Source: Saprospiraceae bacterium
GTDB taxonomy: Bacteria; Bacteroidota; Bacteroidia; Chitinophagales; Saprospiraceae
Direction: 5' to 3'
Length of the DNA: 64,000 nt
Assembly: GCA_019638385.1 (NCBI GenBank)
Contig: JAHBTW010000015.1
Span: forward strand, 1-64,000
Shown: piece after piece, positions 25,486 to 34,714 of the stretch
How positions within the stretch are numbered: the first letter of the stretch is position 1
Layout of the letters: each line of letters begins with the position of its first letter
The notes under the pieces: generated by a model
What the model was told of the DNA's origin: nothing
Seen by the model: only the letters and a program-made list of their open reading frames with translations
Database searches by the model: none
Program-made: the position numbers and the translations under genes

Positions 25486-28227
25486 TCACTCCACCAAATT
25501 AATCAACACCCGGTAATCATCGTAGCGCGCATCTTCGCCTTTCATTTCCAATAGATCGAGCAATTGGCCGGCGTATAGTTCTTCGAGTTCGGCCTGGGTT
25601 TGTTTGCAACGCACTTCTATGTTGCCCTGTCGGAGTTGTTCTATGCGCCAGCGGTAGGTTTGCTGCATGCGCAGGAGGATGCGCTCGTTGATTTCCGTGT
25701 GATCGCTGCCGGGGCGAATGGGCGCAATTTCCTTGAATGCCTCGTTGTTCCGGGCCAGCAGGCGCGCTTTTTCCATGATAAAAAACGCCGTGTGCGCCCA
25801 GGCGCCATCGCCGGATGTCAATTTGGAATACAGCACCAATTGCAGGTCGGCCTCATTGCGGATACTGTCTTCGCGGTAGCCGATGCCGCGCCATTTGAGG
25901 TCGAGCACGGCCCGTTCGTCGCCCCGTTTCAATACCAAATCGGCGCGTCCGTGCAGGGCAGTACCTTCAAACGCGCCCTCTATCGGTTGCTCGGTACTTT
26001 CCACTTCCCAGCCGTTTTGGCGGATGAGGTGCATGAGGCTCCAGGCCGATTGTTTCACGCGGTTCAGAAACCCGATGCGCTCCGGCTCCCGCCCGTACAG
26101 GAGCAACACCGCGCCCTCGCGGGCCAGCAAAGTCTCAGACTCCTGCTCTACCCAGCGATCCAAATCCTGCCGAGTCCATTGCGCTGTATCCTGCTCAAAA
26201 AGGCGTTCGAAAAAGCGGTGCGCGAGGTTGCCCATAAGGGCTTCGTCTTTCACCAGGCTGAGGATGGAGGACTTGACCAACTTGATCTTGTGCCGGAATA
26301 CCCACTGGTAGGGATAATACAGCAAGGTCTCCAGACTGGTAAAAGTCTCTTTTTCGCGCGCTTCGAGCTGACGATGCAGGTGGAGGTGCAGGAATGGACG
26401 CGGGCGACCCAATTGCCGGCGCTCCAATGTCACCGTTTCCGGCAGGTCGAAAAATGCGCCCCAATGCGCTCGCCCAACACCGCTGTCCACATTGAAGGTG
26501 ATGCGGTCGAGGTTGGAGAACGCCGCCGAGAGGTCGCCGAAGAGCGGATGCGGTGGCGCGTCTTCGCCGTCGGTAGTTTGCGGAAGCAAAAGCACCAACC
26601 GCTTTTGGGCGGCCAGTACCGGTCGGCGGCGTTGCCACAGGAGGCGGTCATTTTGCTGCGCCGGACCTTCCAGATAAAGCCCCTTGGATGCCAGCCAGTC
26701 TAATTCCGGTTTGTACCAGCGCGAGAAAAAGTGATCGGGTTCTTTTTGGATGAAATTCCACCATAGCAGTTCCTCTGCCGGGTTTATCAAAGCGCCCGGC
26801 CGGGTAACGAACGGCAGATGGCCCTGTTCGCGGGGACTGAGTTGCAGCGGCGCCGGTTGATAAATGGTGCGCACGATGCGTTCCAACTCCAAATAGCCGA
26901 GTTGTGCTTCGGGCAGTACTTCGAGGAGTTCTACAATGCGGCCGGCCTGTTCTTTCAAGGCCGCAAGGGCGGAACCCGGCGAAGCATTGTCGTTCAAGGC
27001 TTCTTTGGCCCATTGCTCAATGTGGCGGTAAATTTCTACGGCTTCCGCTTTGGGCACGGCGCGGGAGGCGTCATAGCGCTTGCGTTCAAACCAGAAGCGA
27101 TATTGCCGGCGCACTTTGGCAGGGTCGAGGCCGGGTTCGCGCGCGGCTCGGTGGTCCAATTCGTCGAAGTAACGGGCCACTGCAATGCGCCACCCCTCGC
27201 CATGCAAGCCGGGCGTTTGAGCCAGACTTTCCGCAATGGCGGCTGCCAAACCGTCCTCCAAAGGCTTTACAGCCAATGAAACGAACTCCATGATCTTGAA
27301 CGGGTCCACCGGATTCCACAGGAAAACCGGTGCGAGTTTGAGCACCTGCAAAGTAGGGCGGGCCTGCGAGGCCGAGAGCAATCCGAGGCCGGGCAATCCT
27401 TCCTGCATAAGGGCAGCATCTAAAGCTCGACTGCGGTCGGCGATGAGGCACACGGGCCGGAACTGCTGGTTGCGGCGCGCCAATGCGGCGGTCCAGGCAG
27501 CCAGATCACAGTCGCGGCGGGCGCGGAGCAACAGCAGCGAGCCGTCACCCCGGAGCTGTCTCGCGGAATTCCGTTCCACGTCGGAGTCAGGTTTCGCGGA
27601 ACGGAGTTCTGCGGCCCGTTGAAAATGAGCCAGATCCGTATCTGCTTCCGAAGGATGCATTTGCGGCAGCCACACAATAGCCGTGCCGCTCTCCGATAAA
27701 GCCGCAAACAAGCGCCGGAAATAAGCCGGCAGTAACTCCGGCGGCTCCACTACGCGAATTTCTTTCACAGGATGCGGCCGTGCCGGCAATACACCCGACA
27801 CGGCCGCAAAGCGATCTGCAAATCCCGGAGCGAAGGGCTTGCCGTTGAGGCGACCCTCATGGAGCCGGCGCTCTATCCGGGCAATGGTATCTAAGCGGGC
27901 AGGCATGTTTTCCGCATCGGAAAAATCCCAGCCGGCGAGTAACAATTCATCTCTGTATTCCAGTAGGGCCGTAGCCGTGGCGAGCGGGTCGGCATGGAAG
28001 GACTCCGCAAAAAATGCTTCCGGCGCTTGCTCCAGATGCTCTTTGAGCAACTGTCGGTACTGCTCTATGCGCAAATATTCGTCTAAGGGTTGCGCCCCGG
28101 CCAAGCCGGTATGCGCTTCCAGCACATTGAGCAAGCCCTGCGGCCCCACATAAAATATACCGCCCCAGGGAGGCGCTTCCATCCGCCAGGGGTCGTCTTC
28201 CAATGCTAAGCCGAAATACAGGAGCAT
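25486..28227 (-). CDS. PD-(D/E)XK nuclease family protein, AddB-like
   Basis: The 913-residue protein has an N-terminal region like the inactivated helicase half of AddB (FYVGPQGLLNVLEAHTGL, without a Walker A lysine) and a C-terminal RecB-type nuclease domain. In the latter, ADLVLKRGD (Asp about 763), LDLKW (Asp776, Lys778) and the QLVLY motif form the expected active site. Family role: double-strand break resection with an AddA helicase-nuclease. No AddA is in the window. Its ATG is 4 bases after the stop of the OmpA/TSP3 gene, so the two are cotranscribed. Confidence 0.82.
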   Translation of the reverse strand: MLLYFGLALEDDPWRMEAPPWGGIFYVGPQGLLNVLEAHTGLAGAQPLDEYLRIEQYRQLLKEHLEQAPEAFFAESFHADPLATATALLEYRDELLLAGWDFSDAENMPARLDTIARIERRLHEGRLNGKPFAPGFADRFAAVSGVLPARPHPVKEIRVVEPPELLPAYFRRLFAALSESGTAIVWLPQMHPSEADTDLAHFQRAAELRSAKPDSDVERNSARQLRGDGSLLLLRARRDCDLAAWTAALARRNQQFRPVCLIADRSRALDAALMQEGLPGLGLLSASQARPTLQVLKLAPVFLWNPVDPFKIMEFVSLAVKPLEDGLAAAIAESLAQTPGLHGEGWRIAVARYFDELDHRAAREPGLDPAKVRRQYRFWFERKRYDASRAVPKAEAVEIYRHIEQWAKEALNDNASPGSALAALKEQAGRIVELLEVLPEAQLGYLELERIVRTIYQPAPLQLSPREQGHLPFVTRPGALINPAEELLWWNFIQKEPDHFFSRWYKPELDWLASKGLYLEGPAQQNDRLLWQRRRPVLAAQKRLVLLLPQTTDGEDAPPHPLFGDLSAAFSNLDRITFNVDSGVGRAHWGAFFDLPETVTLERRQLGRPRPFLHLHLHRQLEAREKETFTSLETLLYYPYQWVFRHKIKLVKSSILSLVKDEALMGNLAHRFFERLFEQDTAQWTRQDLDRWVEQESETLLAREGAVLLLYGREPERIGFLNRVKQSAWSLMHLIRQNGWEVESTEQPIEGAFEGTALHGRADLVLKRGDERAVLDLKWRGIGYREDSIRNEADLQLVLYSKLTSGDGAWAHTAFFIMEKARLLARNNEAFKEIAPIRPGSDHTEINERILLRMQQTYRWRIEQLRQGNIEVRCKQTQAELEELYAGQLLDLLEMKGEDARYDDYRVLINLVE

Positions 28228-28231
28228 GGCA

Positions 28232-29644
28232 TCAATCTAAGTACAGTTCAAATTCTACCCGGCGATTCTTATCGCGACCATCTTTATAGCGGTTGTCGGC
28301 GATGGGCTTCGACTCTCCGAATCCCTCGTGTAGCATCCGGGAAGGCGCAATACCCTTGGCGACCAAATAGTCGTAGCAGGTTTTGGCTCTGCTCTCCGAG
28401 AGCTTCTGGTTGGCGGGCGCTTCGCCGATGCTGTCGGTGTGCCCGCTGATGCGCAATTTGTAATCGGGATACTTTCGCATCAAATCGGCTACCTGATCAA
28501 GCACAGGGAAAGAAGCGCTGAGCAGGCTCGCTTTGCCGGTTTCAAACTGCACGTTTTTCACCGCGAGATCAAGTACGGCCTTATCCTCCTGTGCGATTAC
28601 CGGGCAGCCGTTGTTGGAGGCCGGTCCGGGCGTATCTGGACATTTGTCCAACCGGTCGGCTACGCCGTCGCCGTCGCGGTCGGGGCAACCTCTAAGGGCA
28701 ACCGGGCCTGCCTGATCGGGGCAGTCATCGTCTTTATCGACTATGCCGTCGCCATCGCGGTCGGGGCAACCTTTAAGCGCAGCCGGGCCTGCCTGATCGG
28801 GGCAGTCGTCATTTTTATCGGCTATGCCGTCGCCATCCCGATCGGGGCAGCCGCGGGTAGCTATGGGGCCTGCTTCATCGGGGCAGTCGTCGTCTTTATC
28901 GGCTATGCCGTCGCCATCGCGATCGGGGCAGCCGCGGGTAGCAGCGGTGCCGGGTTCGGTCGGGCAGTCGTCCTGCTGATCAGGAATACCGTCGCCGTCG
29001 GTGTCCGGACAGCCGTAGTGAATGGCAAGGCCGGGCACATCCGGGCAGCGGTCAATGGCATCTGGCACGCCGTCGCCGTCGCGGTCGCTGATAGGAGCCG
29101 GTTTCTCTTCGGCTTCGCCGAATTTGAGCATAATGCCGGCGCCGAGCATAATGTCGTCGCGCAAGTCTTTGAATCCCAGACGGTACTCTGCTTTGGTGCT
29201 GAGATAGGTGTTGTTGGCCAATCTGAAATTCAAGCCCAGACCGAGCGGCGCCGAGAGGTAGTAATCATCCATGTCCTGACTGACGCCGCCGATGCCGGCA
29301 TACAGGTAGGGATAGATAAAAGAGCGCGGCCTGAAATATTTGAGTTGCAGGGTAGCGTCCAAACTCAGCATGGACGTGTTGCGGAAAGCCCCCTGATCGT
29401 TCAAAGGGAAATCGGCCCGACCGAGCCGCAGCGGTACGCCGAGGCTGAGTACATTGCCGAAGGAGTGGATGTACTCAATTTCCGCGCCGGATTGAAATTC
29501 GGCGCCGAGCCATTTGTTGCTGAGCGGAAATTGGAAATTGGTGCTTGTGAGCCGGGCAGCAAGCCCGCTAGGCGCTTTTTGGCTGTATGCGGCGGGTAAG
29601 GCTAAACATACGGCGCAGGCGAAAAGTAAAATCGTCCTTTTCAT
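28232..29644 (-). CDS. OmpA-family protein with six TSP3 calcium-binding repeats
   Basis: The 470-residue protein has a signal peptide (1-21), an eight-strand-like barrel (about 25-180), six tandem 27-residue TSP3 units (187-348, each DxDGDGxxDxxDxCP...GCP with two cysteines) and a C-terminal OmpA domain (about 360-468) with ISGHTDSIG, LSESRAKTCYDYL and NRRVEFELYLD. The repeats should bind calcium and stiffen a stalk between the barrel and the peptidoglycan-binding domain. The gene is followed at 4 bases by the AddB-like gene, an unrelated function. Confidence 0.92.
   Translation of the reverse strand: MKRTILLFACAVCLALPAAYSQKAPSGLAARLTSTNFQFPLSNKWLGAEFQSGAEIEYIHSFGNVLSLGVPLRLGRADFPLNDQGAFRNTSMLSLDATLQLKYFRPRSFIYPYLYAGIGGVSQDMDDYYLSAPLGLGLNFRLANNTYLSTKAEYRLGFKDLRDDIMLGAGIMLKFGEAEEKPAPISDRDGDGVPDAIDRCPDVPGLAIHYGCPDTDGDGIPDQQDDCPTEPGTAATRGCPDRDGDGIADKDDDCPDEAGPIATRGCPDRDGDGIADKNDDCPDQAGPAALKGCPDRDGDGIVDKDDDCPDQAGPVALRGCPDRDGDGVADRLDKCPDTPGPASNNGCPVIAQEDKAVLDLAVKNVQFETGKASLLSASFPVLDQVADLMRKYPDYKLRISGHTDSIGEAPANQKLSESRAKTCYDYLVAKGIAPSRMLHEGFGESKPIADNRYKDGRDKNRRVEFELYLD
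28601..29086 (-). repeat. Six in-frame 81-bp repeats encoding TSP3 units
   Basis: The 486-base block is exactly six 81-base units inside the OmpA gene. The middle four are nearly identical, so copy number could change by slippage or recombination without breaking the frame. Confidence 0.9.
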
Positions 29645-29701
29645 GTTGGTCCGTTTTAGTTATTGGATGGATTGACGGATGAAATTACAAAAAGTATTCA
29701 C

Positions 29702-30637
29702 TTACTCCATCAACCCCCGGCCTTCTTTGACGATTTTTCCTTCTTTTATTAATATTTTCATCAAACGGTCGAGGATGCCGTTGATAAATTCTTTGCTTTT
29801 TTCCGTACTGTAGGTTTTGGAAACCTCTACAAATTCGTTGAGCGTGACCTTGGTGGGAATGGTGGGAAAGTGCGTCAATTCACACAAAGCCATTTTGAGC
29901 AGGATCATGTCAATAATGGCCACCCGGTCGGCATCCCAGTTTTTGAGCGTGGGTTCTATGAGGTCAAAGTATTCTTTGTCTTCCCGACAGGCTAATCGCA
30001 GCAACTGTTCGCCGAACTCCACCGTAGCTTCCCGCGAAGGGCGGTATTCCTCCAAAAAATCGGGCGCGGCGGGCAGGGCGCGGAGGGTTTTTTTGATGGC
30101 GCCCACGATGAGCGATTCGTCGTCTGTCCAAAGCGGATAGGCATCTTCCACAAAATCGTTGTAGGCTTCGTTGCCGAGGCACACTTTGAACAAGTGAACG
30201 AGGATGTTTATGTGGTCCTCCTTCGTAGGGTCGGGCAGTTCAAGATAGGCTTTGTATTCATCGGTTTTGGCAAGCTCCTGATACAGTTGGCGCACTTTGT
30301 CGTCCTCCGTCACCTTGTCCAATTTATAGGCGCGCAGCGTTCTTTGCAATTCTGCGTGATTGGACAAAGATTGCACCACTTCGTTTTCCGCAAGCCGGGG
30401 CGAGAAGGCGCGGTCTTCGTCGGTAGGGAGGTGTTTGGCTTTGCGGCGGGTATAATCAGTGGCGGCGTATTCGGCAATGCGCAGCAGGTACACCAATGTA
30501 AAAAGGTACAACTCAAAAGAGTTGCGCACGCTGGTTCGGTAGGCTTTCATTACTTCGTCAGGGCCGAGTTTTTCATCCCGGCTTTGGGCGTACAACACCT
30601 GCATTACTTTTACACGGACATTCCTGCGGCTTAACAT
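29702..30637 (-). CDS. nusB: Transcription antitermination protein NusB, long form
   Basis: The 311-residue protein opens with MLSRRNVRVKVMQVLYA, the NusB N-terminal helix, and ends with a clear NusB domain (about 180-300) containing NWDADRVAIIDMILLKMALCEL, PTKVTLNEFVEVSKTYSTEKSKEFINGILDR. NusB with NusE binds boxA in rRNA leaders. E. coli NusB is about 140 residues; the extra middle region here is usual in Bacteroidota. The ATG at 30637 was chosen to fit this start; the longer ORF start is not credible. It follows the DoxX-like gene after 44 bases, with a weak CATCTTTG box between. Confidence 0.92.
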   Translation of the reverse strand: MLSRRNVRVKVMQVLYAQSRDEKLGPDEVMKAYRTSVRNSFELYLFTLVYLLRIAEYAATDYTRRKAKHLPTDEDRAFSPRLAENEVVQSLSNHAELQRTLRAYKLDKVTEDDKVRQLYQELAKTDEYKAYLELPDPTKEDHINILVHLFKVCLGNEAYNDFVEDAYPLWTDDESLIVGAIKKTLRALPAAPDFLEEYRPSREATVEFGEQLLRLACREDKEYFDLIEPTLKNWDADRVAIIDMILLKMALCELTHFPTIPTKVTLNEFVEVSKTYSTEKSKEFINGILDRLMKILIKEGKIVKEGRGLME

Positions 30638-30681
30638 GCGATTCGGATAAGAACTTTTGAAGGTTGCGACAAAGATGCCGG

Positions 30682-32079
30682 TTATTTCTGTAAATAACCG
30701 GTTTTTATTTTTTCGTAATCGGGCAGCTTGTTGAGATGCCATTTCATCACGATGCGTCCGTCTTTGAGCAACAACACGCCCGGATTGGAGCGGATGACGG
30801 TTTTGAGCATGATGTCATCGGCTTTGTACAATGGGTAATCAATGCCCACGATCTCTCCGAAAGACTTCAGCGTTTCCGTATCGGCGTAAGCCACTACGGC
30901 GCGCATGGTGTGGCCGTCTTTGGTAGCGGCTGCCGCCAACGGCGCTATTTTGTCTTTCCACTTGGCGAGGTACGAGGGCTTGTTGTACAGCTTGTAGCCC
31001 ACCACGAGGAAGTTGTAGTTCTGGTCATACAGGATTTCGCCGGTCACGTCCATTTCATTGGTATCTACGATGTAGAAATCACTGATTTTGCTGGGAAGCA
31101 GGATGCGTTTTTCTACTTTCTCGGAGCCGCCCTTGCGAATGGTATCCCATACAAAAGGCTCCGATTGCACCTGGTCAAACTCCCATTCTTCTTTGGGATA
31201 GTTTTGATATTCTTTCAAAAACTGATCGTATTCAATGGTGCGCAGCTCGCCGCTTTTTATATTCTTGAGTTTGTAATGCGTGATCTCCACATTGTTTTGC
31301 GCCTCCAGTTCCAATTCTTTTTGCTGTGCAATGTCCACGCCTACCCGGAAGGGGCGGAAGTCAATGTGCGGCTCGGTCCAAAGGCTGTTGTTGAGGGTGT
31401 AAAGTATCAGGAAAGCAGTGAAAGCAGCCACCATGATGTTTCTCGCCTGCCGGCTGAACAAGTGATGCATGCGTTTGTGGCGAAACACAAAAACGAAGGC
31501 CGGGATGAGCAGGAAAATATCCTTGAGGAAAGAGACTTTGGGCTTCAGTTTCAGAAAATCGCCGAAACAGCCGCAATCGGTCACTTTCATGTTGGTTTCC
31601 ACAAAAGGACCCCATTTGCCGAAGTCAAAGAAGTTGACGCCTGCCGGTACATGCCCTGTGAGGTAGGTGTAGCCGGTGAGCAGCGTGAAAAACGCCACGA
31701 GCAGCAGGAAAAGCCAGGCCGTAGTAGTGCGCAGCGATCCGATGATGAGCATGAGGCCCAGCACCATTTCCAACACAATCATAAAAATGGAAAGGCCGAG
31801 GGCATATTGGCCCATCCAGGGGAAAAGTGCGGAAAAGCGCTCTGCGCCCGCGCCGGCAAATGTGTACTGAAACTCGGCGAAGTATTGTTCCAATTTGAAC
31901 GCCGTGCCGAGCGGGTCCACCGCTTTTACAAACCCGGAAAACAGAAACAAGGCGCCGCAGAAATTTTGCAAATAGCTGACCCACAACACCTGTATGCGTT
32001 TGGGGAAGAGGAAGTTGAAAAGCCCCGTGAGGACTGCCGCCGCGAGGGCGATGTACAAAACGAGTGTGATAATAGTCAT
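30682..32079 (-). CDS. DoxX-like membrane protein with C-terminal thioredoxin-like domain
   Basis: The 465-residue protein has an N-terminal membrane part with about five or six spans (about 1-240), including the DoxX/MauE-type FCGALFLFSGFVKAVDPLGTAFK and a conserved DCGCFGDFLKLKP loop between spans. The soluble C-terminal part (about 250-465) has a thioredoxin-like strand pattern but no CxxC. Similar fusions are conserved in Bacteroidota; a role in redox handling at the membrane is suggested by the DCGCFG cysteines and is unproven. The ATG at 32079 follows the DUF1599 stop by 6 bases; a TTG at 32085 is an alternative. Confidence 0.8.
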   Translation of the reverse strand: MTIITLVLYIALAAAVLTGLFNFLFPKRIQVLWVSYLQNFCGALFLFSGFVKAVDPLGTAFKLEQYFAEFQYTFAGAGAERFSALFPWMGQYALGLSIFMIVLEMVLGLMLIIGSLRTTTAWLFLLLVAFFTLLTGYTYLTGHVPAGVNFFDFGKWGPFVETNMKVTDCGCFGDFLKLKPKVSFLKDIFLLIPAFVFVFRHKRMHHLFSRQARNIMVAAFTAFLILYTLNNSLWTEPHIDFRPFRVGVDIAQQKELELEAQNNVEITHYKLKNIKSGELRTIEYDQFLKEYQNYPKEEWEFDQVQSEPFVWDTIRKGGSEKVEKRILLPSKISDFYIVDTNEMDVTGEILYDQNYNFLVVGYKLYNKPSYLAKWKDKIAPLAAAATKDGHTMRAVVAYADTETLKSFGEIVGIDYPLYKADDIMLKTVIRSNPGVLLLKDGRIVMKWHLNKLPDYEKIKTGYLQK

Positions 32080-32085
32080 GAGCAA

Positions 32086-32637
32086 TTATGTTTTGACGTT
32101 GGCTTCATCCAATTTGATGAGCGCAAAAATAGCATAGTTAATGATATCCATGTAATTCGCGTCCAAGCCTTCCGAAATCAGCGTTTGGCCGCCGTTGTCT
32201 TCGATCTGCTTGATGCGCAATAACTTCATCAGAATCAGGTCTGTGTAAGAACTGGGCCGCATCTCGCGCCACACTTCGCCGTAGTCGTGGTTTTTGGCTT
32301 CCAGCAACTGAAGGGTTTGGCGGGCGTAGCGGTCGTAAAGGGCTTCGGCCTCGGCGATGTCCAATTCCAAGGGCGCATCTTCGGGCAGGTGTAATTGTAC
32401 GAGCGCAATGAGGCAGTAGTTGACCAATCCCACAAACTCGGCGTCCATCGGGTCTTCTACCTTCTGATAGCCCCGCTCCTCAATGCCACGAATGCGCTTG
32501 GCCTTGATGTAGAGCTGATCGGTGAGCGAGGCCGGCCGCAGGATACGCCAAGCGGTGCCGTAGTCCCGCGTTTTGTGCAGGAATACGCTTTTACAACGGG
32601 CCAATATGTCGTGGAACTGAGCGAGGGTGTCTTGCAC
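32086..32637 (-). CDS. DUF1599 (nucleotide modification-associated) protein, duplicated domain
   Basis: The protein consists of two homologous halves: KTRDYGTAWRILRPAS..DQLYIKAKRI and KNHDYGEVWREMRPSSYTDLILMKLLRI, each followed by an IEE/IED...IINY/LVNYCLIAL helix. This is the DUF1599 architecture, linked by others to modified-nucleotide metabolism in phages; the chromosomal role is unknown. The GTG at 32637 is preferred because a perfect TATCTTTG -7 box lies at 32661-32654, which would put the transcript start near 32647, downstream of the alternative ATG at 32670. The GTG start also matches the short N-terminus expected of homologues. Confidence 0.8.
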   Translation of the reverse strand: MQDTLAQFHDILARCKSVFLHKTRDYGTAWRILRPASLTDQLYIKAKRIRGIEERGYQKVEDPMDAEFVGLVNYCLIALVQLHLPEDAPLELDIAEAEALYDRYARQTLQLLEAKNHDYGEVWREMRPSSYTDLILMKLLRIKQIEDNGGQTLISEGLDANYMDIINYAIFALIKLDEANVKT

Positions 32638-32653
32638 GAATCGGTTTTTGCGG

Positions 32654-32661
32654 CAAAGATA
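32654..32661 (-). promoter_or_regulatory. -7 element that decides the DUF1599 start
   Basis: TATCTTTG on the minus strand. If it works as usual, transcription starts near 32647, so translation must begin at the GTG at 32637 and not at the ATG at 32670. It probably drives DUF1599, the DoxX-like gene and nusB. Confidence 0.5.
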
Positions 32662-32783
32662 CAATGTCATTTGCGTTTTTGTAGCCACAGCACAATTGCC
32701 CTGGCTCACCTTCGACTGGAGCGCGGAGATAGAAGTGGTGGAAGAGGGGGGCTTTCGGTTGGAAGATTTGGTAAAAAAACGAT

Positions 32784-34559
32784 TTAAAACAACCCCACAT
32801 ACCCGATATGCACTTTGGGCGCGCTGAAATCTAAGGGCGTGCCGGAGCGCGTGCCGAGAGCGAGGCTGAGGCCCAGCAGTCCGGCGCGGGTTTCTAAGGC
32901 AATGCCGGCGCCGAAACCGTAAGGGAAGAATGTGTCCGTGCTTTCGCTGTTGCGGTCTTCTACGCGGGCCAGATCGGAAAAGGCGTAGAGGTAGGAATTG
33001 GCGGCGAGGAGCAAGCGGTATTCGGCAGTAAAGACAGTATAGTTGGAGGCGAAGAAAAACTCCTCGTCGAAGCCGCGCAGGAGGCGGTTGCCGCCGATGC
33101 GAAACTGCTCGTTGCGATAGAGGGGCTGGTTGGAAATGAGGTAGCCGCCCTGCAAGGCTAATTTCACGGCGCCGCTGCTGAAGGAAGGAAAATATTGCTC
33201 GACGTTAAATTCGATGCGGTATTGCGCGCTGCGCAGCGTGAGCGAATCGTACAACTCCCCCAGCCCGAGCGCTTCAATCCGGCTGTTGGGCCGAATGCGT
33301 TTGGCCCCGGCGGAAGCGCGCAACAAGCCTGCCCAACCGCGCCGCGGATTGAGCCGGTAATCCAAGCGCTGAACGGAAGTTTCCAATCCAAAAGCATTGA
33401 CCGACACGTCTAATTCGGCGGGCAACCGGCGCGTATTTTGCAGCCGGACCTCATTGAAACTCAGCAGGCGCGAGCTGCGATTGCTCACAAAGGCTTTCCA
33501 ATGAGAAGCGCCTTCGAGCTGGTAGCCGGCGCCGAGTTGGTATTCCAGGTTGAGGAAAGTGGTGTCGCGTTTGTAGAGGTGAAAACGGCCGTCGGCGCTG
33601 AACGGCAGTTGGAGAATGTAGGGGTAATTGGCCTGTACGGTCAGTTGTTGCGTTTCCGGGCGCAGGCGCTCGAATGCGGCGGCAATGCGTTCGCCTTTGC
33701 CGAACTGGTTTTGCAAATCGGCATTCATCGTGCCGGTGATGAGCATACGCCCTACCTGACTGCTATTGGGTAGCACCCCGATCAAAAAATCGAAGCGGCC
33801 CGCTTTGCGGTGATCTAAATAGAGATTGATATCGGCGGTTCCGTCGTCGCGAAAAAGCAGGTCAGGGTCTTTTTTTATTTCTACAAACGGGAGTTCCCGG
33901 AGCCGTTGCCGCATGCGCAGGATGCGGGAGCGATCGAATGGAGCGCCGGTTTTGAGGCCGAGAAATTGCGACAGGAAATTGGTTGACAGCCGCAGATTGC
34001 CCTCCATATTGAGTTGGCCGATGCGTACCTGCGGCCCCGGTTCGGCATATACATCGGCGCTGATGCCGCCCGGCTCCACGGCGATGTTTTGCAAGCCCAC
34101 CCGCGCAAAAGGGAAGCCCCGGTTTTCATATCCTTGGAGGAGTTTGTCCTGCAATTGCCGCCAGGCCGCCCAGTTCAGCGGTTTGTTGGAAAACGCCGTT
34201 GGGCGAAAGCCCGCTTCTTTGAGGCGTTCGGGCGGAACCTCGCCTTTGTGCAACGCAATCCAGGCAAAGGGCGGCCCCAGATGCAATAGAGCCGTAAAAA
34301 TGCTGTCGGTGCGCACTAAGGTATCCGCCGAAGCTTCGAGGTACGACTGATCGTGCAATTGTTTTAAAACGCTTTGCAACTCTGCCGCTACGGCAGTAGA
34401 ATCACCGTGCGCGGTGCGGAATTTTACTTTACGGTTCAGTTCAGCCGGTTCCGCATCCGTCGGCAACAGGCGCAACACAAAGCCGCTCTGCGCTGTTAGG
34501 GAGCAGTGCAAACCACACGCAAGGAAAACGGAAAGGATAGTTTGCTGAAATGTTCTCAC
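32784..34559 (-). CDS. Omp85 (BamA/TamA-type) outer membrane protein
   Basis: The 591-residue protein has a signal peptide, an N-terminal periplasmic part with at least one POTRA-like unit (about 170-240; VRIGQLNMEGNLRLS, then FDRSRILRMRQRLRELPFVE), and a C-terminal 16-strand-type barrel with the Omp85 lid motif RGFDEEFFFAS. Members insert or translocate outer-membrane proteins; this short form resembles TamA or the uncharacterised Bacteroidota BamA-like group. The start is a GTG at 34559, since no in-frame ATG precedes the signal peptide. It is divergent from the desaturase gene. Confidence 0.82.
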   Translation of the reverse strand: MRTFQQTILSVFLACGLHCSLTAQSGFVLRLLPTDAEPAELNRKVKFRTAHGDSTAVAAELQSVLKQLHDQSYLEASADTLVRTDSIFTALLHLGPPFAWIALHKGEVPPERLKEAGFRPTAFSNKPLNWAAWRQLQDKLLQGYENRGFPFARVGLQNIAVEPGGISADVYAEPGPQVRIGQLNMEGNLRLSTNFLSQFLGLKTGAPFDRSRILRMRQRLRELPFVEIKKDPDLLFRDDGTADINLYLDHRKAGRFDFLIGVLPNSSQVGRMLITGTMNADLQNQFGKGERIAAAFERLRPETQQLTVQANYPYILQLPFSADGRFHLYKRDTTFLNLEYQLGAGYQLEGASHWKAFVSNRSSRLLSFNEVRLQNTRRLPAELDVSVNAFGLETSVQRLDYRLNPRRGWAGLLRASAGAKRIRPNSRIEALGLGELYDSLTLRSAQYRIEFNVEQYFPSFSSGAVKLALQGGYLISNQPLYRNEQFRIGGNRLLRGFDEEFFFASNYTVFTAEYRLLLAANSYLYAFSDLARVEDRNSESTDTFFPYGFGAGIALETRAGLLGLSLALGTRSGTPLDFSAPKVHIGYVGLF

Positions 34560-34622
34560 GATGTCCTAAACGGCAGAGGATGTGGAAGCGATACACCCGA
34601 AGCGATTTTTCAATGCCGACAC

Positions 34623-34653
34623 TTGGCGTTTCACAGGCAGGGCAGTAGCTTTG
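34623..34653 (+). promoter_or_regulatory. Predicted promoter of the desaturase gene
   Basis: TTG (34623-34625) is followed after 20 bases by TAGCTTTG (34646-34653), a full Bacteroidota-type promoter. The transcript start near 34660 gives a 55-base leader. Confidence 0.55.
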
Positions 34654-34714
34654 CCCGCCGCAAAAACTCCGAAGACCTGAGACCGATTTGATCTTTAACC
34701 ATTAAACAATAAAA

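Noticed and set aside
30736..32223. 495-codon plus-strand frame opposite the DoxX-like gene
   Set aside because: It lies antisense to a gene with recognisable domains and membrane spans; its own translation has no family features.
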